64,000 nucleotides of DNA from Bifidobacterium bohemicum DSM 22767 (GTDB lineage Bacteria > Actinomycetota > Actinomycetes > Actinomycetales > Bifidobacteriaceae), in the NCBI RefSeq assembly GCF_000741525.1, contig NZ_JGYP01000001.1, positions 434,001-498,000 on the forward strand. Direction: 5' to 3'. A program made the position numbers and the translations under genes. Each line of letters begins with the position of its first letter. Within the stretch, counting starts at the first letter, position 1. This document shows positions 57,689 through 64,000 of the stretch, one piece after another. The notes below the pieces were generated by a model, which worked only from the letters and a program-made list of their open reading frames with translations, was not told where the DNA came from and made no database searches.

Positions 57689-58780
57689 CTATTTCTTGTC
57701 CCCGGCCAGACGCTCGGCTTCGTCAGCCTGAATATCGCTGTCGATCACGGCCTGCAGATCGCCGTCAAGCACTTGATCGAGGTTGTAGGCCTTGTAATTG
57801 GTGCGATGATCGACGATGCGGTTCTCAGGGAAGTTATAGGTACGGATGCGCTCGGAGCGATCGAGCGAGCGCACCTGCGAATGGCGCATGTCGGCCGCCT
57901 CCTCGGCCTCCTTCTCGTGCTTCATCGCAAGCAGGCGGGACTTGAGCACGCGCAGGGCGGCCGCACGGTTCTGAATCTGCGACTTCTCATCCTGCATGCT
58001 CACCACCACGCCGGTGGGTATATGCGTCATGCGGACCGCGGAATACGTCGTGTTGACGGACTGGCCACCAGGGCCGGAGCTCATGAAGATGTCAATCTTA
58101 AGATCCTTCGGATCAATCTCGATCTCGTCGTCATCCTCGTCGGCCTCTGGAAACACGATGACCCCGGCCGCCGAGGTCTGGATGCGCCCCTGTGACTCGG
58201 TGACGGGAATGCGTTGCACGCGGTGCACGCCACCCTCGTATTTGAGAGAGGCCCACACGCCGTCCTGAGGAGCAGGGTTGCCTTTGGCGCGGATGGCAAT
58301 CTGCACGTCCTTCACGCCGCCGAGCTCAGTGCCGTTCTCGCTTTGGATGGTTGTGGTCCAGCCGCGCTTCTCGGCGTAGCGTGTATACATGCGTAGCAAA
58401 TCACCGGCGAACAGAGCCGCTTCCTCGCCACCCGTACCCGCTTTTATTTCCATAATCGTATCGCGCACATCATCGGGGTCGCGGGGTATCAATGCATTGC
58501 GCAATTTTTCTTCGGCTTGCGGCAGGCGTTCTTCCAGCTGTTTGGCTTCTTCGGCGAAGTCCTCGTCGTCCCCGGCCAACTCCTTCGCCGCAGCGAGGTC
58601 ATCCGAAACCTGCCGCCAGTTGCGGTAGGCCGATACGATCACACCGAGTTCCGAATGGCGTCGACCGAGCTTGCGCATGGCGTTGGCGTCACTGGCCACA
58701 TCGGGCTCGCCCATTCGCCGTTCGATGCGCTCGTACTCTTCCAATGCGCCTTGCGCCGCAGGGAACTGATCGTCAGCCAT
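57689..58780 (-). CDS. prfA: Peptide chain release factor 1
   Basis: A 363-residue translation terminator for UAA and UAG. The recognition tripeptide PVT is in [13 protein letters not shown], the catalytic GGQ in [15 protein letters not shown]. Length and the C-terminal [18 protein letters not shown] are those of RF1. It begins the run prfA, prmC, tsaC, wecA-like on the minus strand. Confidence 0.97.
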   Translation of the reverse strand: MADDQFPAAQGALEEYERIERRMGEPDVASDANAMRKLGRRHSELGVIVSAYRNWRQVSDDLAAAKELAGDDEDFAEEAKQLEERLPQAEEKLRNALIPRDPDDVRDTIMEIKAGTGGEEAALFAGDLLRMYTRYAEKRGWTTTIQSENGTELGGVKDVQIAIRAKGNPAPQDGVWASLKYEGGVHRVQRIPVTESQGRIQTSAAGVIVFPEADEDDDEIEIDPKDLKIDIFMSSGPGGQSVNTTYSAVRMTHIPTGVVVSMQDEKSQIQNRAAALRVLKSRLLAMKHEKEAEEAADMRHSQVRSLDRSERIRTYNFPENRIVDHRTNYKAYNLDQVLDGDLQAVIDSDIQADEAERLAGDKK

Positions 58781-58892
58781 ATTCTAAAGTCCTTCGGTTT
58801 TTAAAGATTCAAACGACTTCGCAGCGTCTCGTTCGATGTACGCCCGCTGCTCCACTGTCATATTCCGCGGCGTATCGTATCGCCACATACGA

Positions 58893-58943
58893 AAACGCCA
58901 GCCCGCATCTGAGAAGAAAACCCGAGATGCGGTGCTGGCGTTT
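58893..58943 (-). terminator. rpmE terminator
   Basis: AAACGCCAGC (58893-58902) pairs with GCTGGCGTTT (58934-58943), and an inner stem CGCATCT/AGATGCG extends it. On the minus strand TTTTCG follows. It lies just after the rpmE stop. Confidence 0.85.
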
Positions 58944-58951
58944 CGATAAAG

Positions 58952-59164
58952 CTAGTTGGCCTTCTTGCCGTAACGGCGCTCGAAACGGGCAACACGGCCA
59001 CCGGTGTCGAGAATCTTCTGCTTGCCGGTGTAGAAGGGGTGGCAGTTCGAGCACACATCGACGGTCATGTGATCGCCGGGAGCGGTCGAACGGGTGACGA
59101 AGGTGTTGCCACACGAGCAGGTGACCTGCACGGTGTGATAATCAGGATGGATGCCCTGCTTCAT
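58952..59164 (-). CDS. rpmE: 50S ribosomal protein L31 (zinc-binding type)
   Basis: A 70-residue ribosomal protein. The zinc-ribbon cysteines are all present: CSCG near residue 16-18 and CSNC near residue 38-41, so it is the C+ type that can also store zinc. [20 protein letters not shown] is the family C-terminal signature. GGAGACAACT precedes the ATG. It has its own promoter about 75 bases upstream and its own terminator. Confidence 0.97.
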   Translation of the reverse strand: MKQGIHPDYHTVQVTCSCGNTFVTRSTAPGDHMTVDVCSNCHPFYTGKQKILDTGGRVARFERRYGKKAN

Positions 59165-59238
59165 AGTTGTCTCCTAAGGAATTCAGGTGACCCGGGTCGC
59201 CTAACCCCTGCGGCTAGACGTGAACCGGAACCTTGACT

Positions 59239-59266
59239 ACTATAGTCGTTTGCCGGGACGGCGCAA
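59239..59266 (-). promoter_or_regulatory. rpmE promoter
   Basis: On the minus strand TTGCGC (59261-59266) and TATAGT (59239-59244) are separated by 16 bases, a good sigma-A-type promoter 75-100 bases before rpmE. Confidence 0.65.
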
Positions 59267-59829
59267 ATCCGCCCACGGCACAACGCATTGAGCAAATGTT
59301 TCACAGCCACAGCACTTACCGTACTCGGGACCGAGGCACATGGGATATCCGCCTACTCAGCACGCCATTTCGGCGCCGAAATGGCCAGTCCGCAACTCCT
59401 TATGAGTGCCGATGAGGCGCATCGTGACACCGGTGATCGGAGCGGAAGGCGAATACAGGACGGGCACATCATCACGCAGGTGGGCCTCCATACATCCGTT
59501 GTATTGACCACCAGGATTGTCAAGTACGTGCGGCGTATACCCTTGCGGCGCACAGGCATCAACGACAAGGCATCATTGCTCACATCTAGAAGGCACGGGC
59601 GCACAAGCCCCGTCAAACCGAACGAACCGGGGCATGTCGCCACGAAAAACCCATCCGAACAGGAACTCTTCAATGTTGCGAGACCTTCGCTGTATCCTAT
59701 AAAAAACAGCAGTTCGATTCGCCGACTTCATTATCCGCTCCCGACGTCAGTCCTAAAGCTTATACATGTCCTTGGCTTTACATGAACCCACAGACCGAAA
59801 TGTCTATCGGATGACCAGAAGCAGAATGT
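59267..59829. other. Intergenic region with a perfect 22-base palindrome
   Basis: About 560 bases with no supported gene; overlapping open frames on both strands lack ribosome-binding sites and recognisable domains. It contains the perfect palindrome GCCATTTCGGC/GCCGAAATGGC at 59364-59385, with no spacer between the arms. Confidence 0.45.
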
Positions 59830-60021
59830 TCAATCCTCCTTCCGTGGCCGTCCCCCGTGCCCGGGGCGTGAGACGTTCCACCGGTCTATGCTCTCCGGCT
59901 TCCAACCGCGGGTACGGCCGATCATGACGTCGGGTTCGGGCAGGTGCAGGGTGGCGAGCGCGCCTTTGGTTATTCCGAGGCGCACCGCCACGTCCGTAAG
60001 GCCGAGGTAGTGTTCGGTCAC
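59830..60021 (-). CDS. Excisionase-like small DNA-binding protein, 63 residues
   Basis: A 63-residue protein with a winged-helix, MerR/excisionase-like pattern: EHYLGLTDVAVRLGITKGAL followed by PDVMIGRTRGWKPESIDRWN. The GTG start overlaps the stop of the small membrane protein gene (GTGA), so the frame's longer version (to 60084) is unlikely. Such proteins accompany phages, plasmids and integrative elements. No integrase is present, and a tRNA gene lies about 580 bases away, so this may be a remnant of a mobile element. Confidence 0.65.
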   Translation of the reverse strand: MTEHYLGLTDVAVRLGITKGALATLHLPEPDVMIGRTRGWKPESIDRWNVSRPGHGGRPRKED

Positions 60022-60170
60022 CGGTGCAGCGCTCCGGCGAGGCCGAACATTCCGGCCGCGAGCGCGAGAAGTCCGGTCGCCCATGCGGGTGCCGCAGCCA
60101 GCGCGCAGACGAGTCCCGACACTCCGGCCGCGATGGAGGCGATGCCGGACATGATTCTGGTCTTGTTCAT
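60018..60170 (-). CDS. Small membrane protein, 50 residues
   Basis: A 50-residue hydrophobic protein, MNKTRIMSGIASIAAGVSGL and onward with two probable helices ending GMFGLAGALHR. AAGGAGAG lies just before the ATG at 60170. It is coupled to the excisionase-like gene by a four-base overlap. No family recognised; holin-like or partner roles are possible but unproven. A start-less hydrophobic peptide (DWISAICVVIGTICSLVSLI) is encoded just upstream (about 60275-60345), perhaps a decayed neighbour. Confidence 0.6.
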   Translation of the reverse strand: MNKTRIMSGIASIAAGVSGLVCALAAAPAWATGLLALAAGMFGLAGALHR

Positions 60171-60560
60171 TTCTCTCCTTTTGTTTGGTTGTTCGGATTG
60201 GATTGTGGCGGCGGGTTCCGGACTTCTGGGCTGTTCGAAACCCGTGGCTTTCACATCATCATTGCATCAGCGTGACAATGAGGCTGACCAAGCTGCATAT
60301 CGTGCCGATGACGACGCAGATGGCGCTTATCCAATCCTTTTGGTTTCATTTTTGAAACTTTCTTTCTTGGTTGCCATAAATATCATAATATTAGCATGAA
60401 ATAACATCAAGTCAGTCGAACGGAAATTCAGAAAGCTTCACAATTCAAAACCATCCACTGCCGGGTCCATACTCCCCGAATAAGCGCGCATGCCGAAGAT
60501 CCTATTTTTTGAAAAACCGAAAGATGACACACAGTTTTTGCACAAACCATTCAGGCACAG

Positions 60561-60594
60561 AAAAAAGCCTAACAACCGCTGTGGTTGCAAGGCT
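60561..60594 (-). terminator. tRNA terminator
   Basis: On the minus strand AGCCTTGCAACC pairs with GGTTGTTAGGCT around a five-base loop (two central mismatches), followed by TTTTTT. It begins nine bases after the tRNA 3' end. Confidence 0.82.
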
Positions 60595-60602
60595 TATATG
60601 AG

Positions 60603-60676
60603 TGGGGCCTCTCGGGCTTGAACCGAGGACCGACGGATTATGAGTCCGCTGCTCTAACCGACTGAGCTAAAGCCCC
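60603..60676 (-). tRNA. tRNA with CAU anticodon, probably elongator tRNA-Met
   Basis: 74 bases fold as a full cloverleaf: acceptor GGGGCTT/AGGCCCC, D arm GCTC-GAGC, anticodon stem GCGGA/TCCGT with loop CTCATAA (anticodon CAT), variable CGGTC, T arm CTCGG-TTCAAGC-CCGAG, discriminator A. CCA is not encoded. A CAU anticodon can belong to elongator Met or to lysidine-modified Ile2; the sequence alone does not settle it, and an initiator is unlikely because its CCC/GGG anticodon-stem pairs are absent. Confidence 0.93.
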
Positions 60677-61148
60677 ACGTCGGCGGATGCCGACTCAAAC
60701 AGTCTATCAAAAGCACCGACCATCAGACGCGCCGATTCGTTTTGACGGATTTGACAGAAGCCGGTCAGCATCGCCCACTTACCGCACGCTTGGAAATACG
60801 ATGATTACAAAGAAGGCATCTTGCACTCACGGGACGATATCCTCATGCCTGACATGACGCCGGGAAAGACGCTCGACATCAGGAGAGTGCATATGCATTC
60901 CAACATAACGGCCCCACGGGCAGGCCCGCGAAATCACATCGACAGCAGCAGCGGCTCCAAGTCGGTGACCATCGATTTGTGCGACATCGTCGATGATGAC
61001 GCTCTGATCAACCTCTGGGCGCACACCGTCTTGCATCCCGGCGGATGCACACCGTCTTGCACCCCGGCCAACGAACACCAAATCCGTACACCCCAATCAG
61101 CTCCGTCAACACCGACATTCGGAATCGCGATGCAACGACACGCTACAT

Positions 61149-61176
61149 TGCGTTTTCTTGTTAACGCAGTTAATAT
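61149..61176 (+). promoter_or_regulatory. Putative promoter of the ROK regulator
   Basis: TTGCGT (61149-61154) and TAATAT (61171-61176) are 16 bases apart in an AT-rich stretch, about 75 bases before the start codon. Confidence 0.5.
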
Positions 61177-61182
61177 ATAAAT

Positions 61183-61199
61183 TAAGTTTACTCAACTTA
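61183..61199 (+). promoter_or_regulatory. Palindrome downstream of the ROK promoter, probable autoregulatory operator
   Basis: TAAGTT-TACTC-AACTTA has perfect six-base arms. It begins seven bases after the putative -10, near the transcription start, the expected place for a repressor site. Confidence 0.55.
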
Positions 61200-61247
61200 T
61201 CGGCATGTTGACGGTGCGTGCCGATCACGATTCGAGGAGGTGTCGGC

Positions 61248-62660
61248 TTGCCAAGCGAAAACAGCATGCCATTCGTCTCCCCCGTTGCGCCCGGTTCCAC
61301 TTCCTCCGACGACTCCCGACCCATGCCACCCGAAACCCGCGTCGCATCGATCTCACCTGAAACCCCCGCCCGCATGAAGGACCCCGAGTCCAACCGCTCG
61401 CACATCCTATGGCACCTCTATCACCACGGCGTCTCCTCGCGCGCACAGCTCGCCAAGGCCCTAGACCTTACGCCGGCGGCAATCACCAAGATCACGGCGC
61501 ACCTGATCGAGACCGGCATCATCGAGGAGGTCGGTGACATCCAAGGCAGCAAACGGCGTCGGTCGATAGGGCTTGAACTCAAATCACAGAACTTCCACGT
61601 GATGGGCATCAAGTTCGCCCGCAGTCTCGTGCAGGTCGGCGTCTTCGATCTGAAAGGGACCCGCCTGAGCCTCACCACCCTGCCGCCGGTGGACGACGAC
61701 CACATCTCGCGAACGATAGACGCCATTCACCGGTACGTCGACGACAGTCTCACGCACGACCGCCTGATCGTGGCGATAGGCATGGCGGTGCCCGGTCCTT
61801 ACCTCAAAGACGAAGGACGCGCCGCGCTCATCTCATCCATGCCGCACTGGCGGGCCATTAACTTCCGCAGGGAATTCGCAACGGAAAGCCCCGTGCCGGT
61901 ATTCATCGAACAGGACGCCCGTGCCGGAGCCTTGGCGCAACGACTGTTCGGCGGGCATGAAACCACCGACTGCCTGGCGTATTTCCTACTTGGGGAAGGG
62001 GTGGGCCTCGGGGTCGTCGAAAACGGCGAACTCATACGGGGCGCCCTCGGAGCGGCCACGGAGATCGGACATGTCTCCATCGACGCGTTAAACGGCCGGC
62101 CCTGCGAATGCGGCAATACCGGATGCCTGGAGCGATATTGCTCGGCGGGGGCGATTCACGAACGCGTCAACGAGCTTGGAATCGTCGACGGCTCGAGAAA
62201 CATGGGTCACGCCCAAGCATGCGAGGCGCTGTTCGCCCTATGCAATCAAGTCTCGCCGGACCAATCCGGTCATGACAATACCGCCACCGGGATCGGCCGC
62301 TCCATTTATTCCGATGAGATACAAGAACAAGCCCGCGCATTGGTGCGTGACATCGGTCGGTACGTCGGCTATGGCTGCGTGACGATCTGTAACACATTCA
62401 ACCCCTCCAGCATCGTTCTTGGCGACATCGCCGCCCGTGGCGGCCGTCCACTCATCGAAGCCGCGCGGGAAATCGTAAATCAACGGGTCGTTCCGGAAAT
62501 CGCGCGTTCAACGCGAATCACGGTCTCCAATCTACCCACCGACGCCGCCGTGCTGGGCGCCGCAGCGACCGCAATCACCGAATTTTTGGATCATCCCTCC
62601 CGGTTCTTCGACAACGACAGGTCAGGGCCGAAGCATGGGGGCCGAGCCAAAGAAGGCTGA
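61248..62660 (+). CDS. ROK-family transcriptional regulator (NagC/XylR-like)
   Basis: A 470-residue regulator. After about 40 Pro/Ser-rich residues comes a winged helix (SSRAQLAKALDLTPAAITKI) and then the ROK sugar-kinase-like domain (VAIGMAVPGPYL, GVGLGVVENGELIRGALG). The zinc site CECGNTGCLE follows GHVSID. The TTG at 61248 is the likely start because AGGAGG lies seven bases upstream; the frame's first ATG (61218) precedes that site. It lies 56 bases from the fructokinase gene and near a nagA-like gene, so it probably responds to an amino sugar or fructose derivative. Confidence 0.92.
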   Translation: MPSENSMPFVSPVAPGSTSSDDSRPMPPETRVASISPETPARMKDPESNRSHILWHLYHHGVSSRAQLAKALDLTPAAITKITAHLIETGIIEEVGDIQGSKRRRSIGLELKSQNFHVMGIKFARSLVQVGVFDLKGTRLSLTTLPPVDDDHISRTIDAIHRYVDDSLTHDRLIVAIGMAVPGPYLKDEGRAALISSMPHWRAINFRREFATESPVPVFIEQDARAGALAQRLFGGHETTDCLAYFLLGEGVGLGVVENGELIRGALGAATEIGHVSIDALNGRPCECGNTGCLERYCSAGAIHERVNELGIVDGSRNMGHAQACEALFALCNQVSPDQSGHDNTATGIGRSIYSDEIQEQARALVRDIGRYVGYGCVTICNTFNPSSIVLGDIAARGGRPLIEAAREIVNQRVVPEIARSTRITVSNLPTDAAVLGAAATAITEFLDHPSRFFDNDRSGPKHGGRAKEG

Positions 62661-62716
62661 TTGAAACGTAAACAGCCGCATCATCCAACACCATAAGGGT
62701 TCAGGAAAGGAACATC

Positions 62717-63622
62717 ATGACCAAGCCAATCGTTCTGTCATTGGGAGAACTGCTCTGGGACATGCTGCCCACCGGCAAACGCGCAGGAGGCGCACCGGTC
62801 AACTTCGCCTACCATGCGAGCATGAACGGGGCCGAAAGCCATTCCATCAGCGCCGTCGGACAGGATCCGTTAGGAGATGAACTGGTGACGGCGACCCAGG
62901 AGTCGGGCGTCGATTCGATCATCCAACGCAACGCATGGCCCACTTCCACCGTCGAAGTTGCCCTTAAAAACGGAATTCCCGAATACGACATCATCGAAGG
63001 TGTGGCCTGGGACCACCTGCTGTACACCCGGGAACTGATCGACATGGCCTCCCAGGCCGACGCGGTCTGCTACGGCACTCTGGCGATGCGCTCGCCGGAA
63101 TCACGCGAGACCATCATCGAACTGTTGAAACATACGAAACCTTCGGCCATGAAGTTCTTCGATGTCAACATCCGCGGCGATTACTACTCCAAAGAATTGA
63201 TAGAGCAATTGTTGGATCAGGCCACCATTTTCAAAATCAACGATGTCGAATTGTTGATGCTGCGCGACCTGTTCAATATTGGCGGCACGTCGGACGAGCA
63301 GGCATGCGATTGGTTCATGGAGCGTTATGACCTCGATTATGTGATTCTGACCGGCGGTTCCACCTTCAGCACCATCGTCGCGCGAGGCGGCGAAAGCTCG
63401 ACGGTGGACACCCCGATTGTGGACGTAGTGGACACCGTGGGCGCCGGCGACGCTTTCTCCGGCACTTTCGCGGCCAGGATTCTCACCGGATCGACGCTTA
63501 CCGAAGCCCATCGCGCGGCAGTCAACACCGCCGCCTTCGTCTGCACGCAGCACGGCGCCTGGCCCACCTACCCAGCTGAAATGCCGGACTATCTCGCCGC
63601 CGCCGAAAGTGCAGCAGAGTAG
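62717..63622 (+). CDS. PfkB-family carbohydrate kinase, fructokinase-like
   Basis: A 301-residue cytoplasmic sugar kinase. The N-terminal motif GELLWDMLPTGKRAGGAPVN is that of bacterial fructokinases, and the C-terminal PfkB signature DTVGAGDAFSGTFAA holds the catalytic Asp. AGGAAAGGA precedes the ATG. It is probably cotranscribed with the ROK gene and would feed fructose-6-phosphate into the bifid shunt. Exact substrate is inferred. Confidence 0.92.
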   Translation: MTKPIVLSLGELLWDMLPTGKRAGGAPVNFAYHASMNGAESHSISAVGQDPLGDELVTATQESGVDSIIQRNAWPTSTVEVALKNGIPEYDIIEGVAWDHLLYTRELIDMASQADAVCYGTLAMRSPESRETIIELLKHTKPSAMKFFDVNIRGDYYSKELIEQLLDQATIFKINDVELLMLRDLFNIGGTSDEQACDWFMERYDLDYVILTGGSTFSTIVARGGESSTVDTPIVDVVDTVGAGDAFSGTFAARILTGSTLTEAHRAAVNTAAFVCTQHGAWPTYPAEMPDYLAAAESAAE

Positions 63623-63653
63623 CCACATCTGCGCTTCTACATCAACACTGACG

Positions 63654-63693
63654 ATGCCGAGCGGCTCAACCAATCCGCTCGGCATTGCTTTTT
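63654..63693 (+). terminator. Fructokinase terminator
   Basis: ATGCCGAGCGG (63654-63664) pairs perfectly with CCGCTCGGCAT (63675-63685), followed by TGCTTTTTC, 31 bases after the stop codon. Confidence 0.9.
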
Positions 63694-63834
63694 CAACGAT
63701 ATATTCAGTCTTCAGCCGACACGGAGACAACGAAGACGGCTAACGAGATCCCCAAGCCCGCAACTCGGGTTATCAAATCGAAGCAGCGACTCATTCCGCG
63801 ACTCCGTAAATACAGTCCGTCCCGCTTACACGGT

Positions 63835-64000
63835 CTAGCGCACGATGCGTCCTGCACACCAAACTCGTTCGACACGCCACGTTTCAGGATCGCTCAACAG
63901 CAGGTCGGCTGCATATCCGGGGCTTAGCAGCCCAATCGGAGCGCCGGTGACCGGATTTGATCGGTCGAAGCCGAACGCATGAGCCGGTGTCAGCGTGGCC
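63835..64000 (-). CDS. nagA: Amidohydrolase C-terminus, probably N-acetylglucosamine-6-phosphate deacetylase (partial)
   Basis: The last 55 codons of a minus-strand gene running past the window edge, read directly from the sequence: LTPAHAFGFDRSNPV, then IGLLSPGYAADLLL and VERVWCAGRIVR before a TAG at 63835-63837. The pattern Pro-Ala-...-Gly-(L/Y)-x-ADLxLxD and the WCAGRIV ending match NagA. Catalytic residues are outside the window, so another amidohydrolase is possible. The enzyme would deacetylate GlcNAc-6-phosphate, fitting the neighbouring ROK regulator. Confidence 0.7.
   Translation of the reverse strand, partial: ATLTPAHAFGFDRSNPVTGAPIGLLSPGYAADLLLSDPETWRVERVWCAGRIVR

Larger units (their letters stand above)
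60677..61247. other. Intergenic region upstream of the ROK regulator
   Basis: About 570 bases. A plus-strand open frame at 60821-61180 has no ribosome-binding site or domain and is likely chance. A 22-base segment (61021-61042) is repeated once at 61047-61068 with one mismatch. The end of the region holds the ROK promoter and palindrome. Confidence 0.45.

Noticed and set aside
61021..61068. Tandem repeat or CRISPR-like array
   Set aside because: Only two copies of a 22-base unit with a four-base spacer; a small local duplication, not an array.
60821..61180. Plus-strand frame of 119 codons before the ROK gene
   Set aside because: No ribosome-binding site, low-complexity composition and an internal duplication; likely chance.

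Overview
The window is GC-rich actinobacterial DNA that most likely comes from a Bifidobacterium. Supporting signs are lacI-controlled glycan-utilisation genes with GH42 and GH43 enzymes, an FtsE with a long C-terminal tail, an RF2 gene without the programmed frameshift, the prfA-prmC-tsaC-wecA order, and a ROK regulator/sugar kinase pair beside a nagA-like gene. The species was not determined.

Layout. 1-4451: a minus-strand oligopeptide ABC operon, cut by the window edge. 5349-6113: coaX. 6150-16654: a carbohydrate locus with a LacI regulator, a GH42 beta-galactosidase, an orphan sugar-binding lipoprotein, a divergent binding-protein/two-permease operon and two GH43 enzymes; near-identical LacI-type operators link the transporter promoter and one GH43 promoter. 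16811-28000: housekeeping genes (RluA-type pseudouridine synthase, glmS, a polar amino-acid ABC transporter, smpB, ftsX, ftsE, prfB). 28029-34611: dapD, a decayed citrate synthase gene, map, an HdeD-like membrane protein and an M13 peptidase. 34825-40968: a second-type ssb, proS, a HicA/HicB-like pair, a Pif1-like helicase and orn.

41058-52433 is the most unusual part. It encodes a complete double-glycine peptide secretion system: a C39-peptidase ABC exporter, a membrane-fusion protein, at least six short precursor peptides with GG or GS leaders (several too short for ordinary gene callers), three CPBP-family membrane proteins of the kind used for bacteriocin self-immunity, and a histidine kinase/NarL-type response regulator pair. 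The same palindrome, TGTRGAC-N4-GTCYACA or a close variant, lies 80-140 bases upstream of the exporter, three peptide transcription units and the regulator gene. This outlines a coherent regulon. Two adjacent peptides (P1 and P2) both carry GxxxG repeats, as two-peptide class II bacteriocins do.

52571-59164: guaB (probably leaderless), a WecA-like transferase, tsaC, prmC, prfA and rpmE. 59830-60676: a tiny excisionase-like/membrane-protein cassette beside a tRNA with a CAU anticodon, probably a mobile-element scar. 61248-64000: a ROK regulator, a fructokinase-like PfkB kinase and the 3' end of a nagA-like gene.
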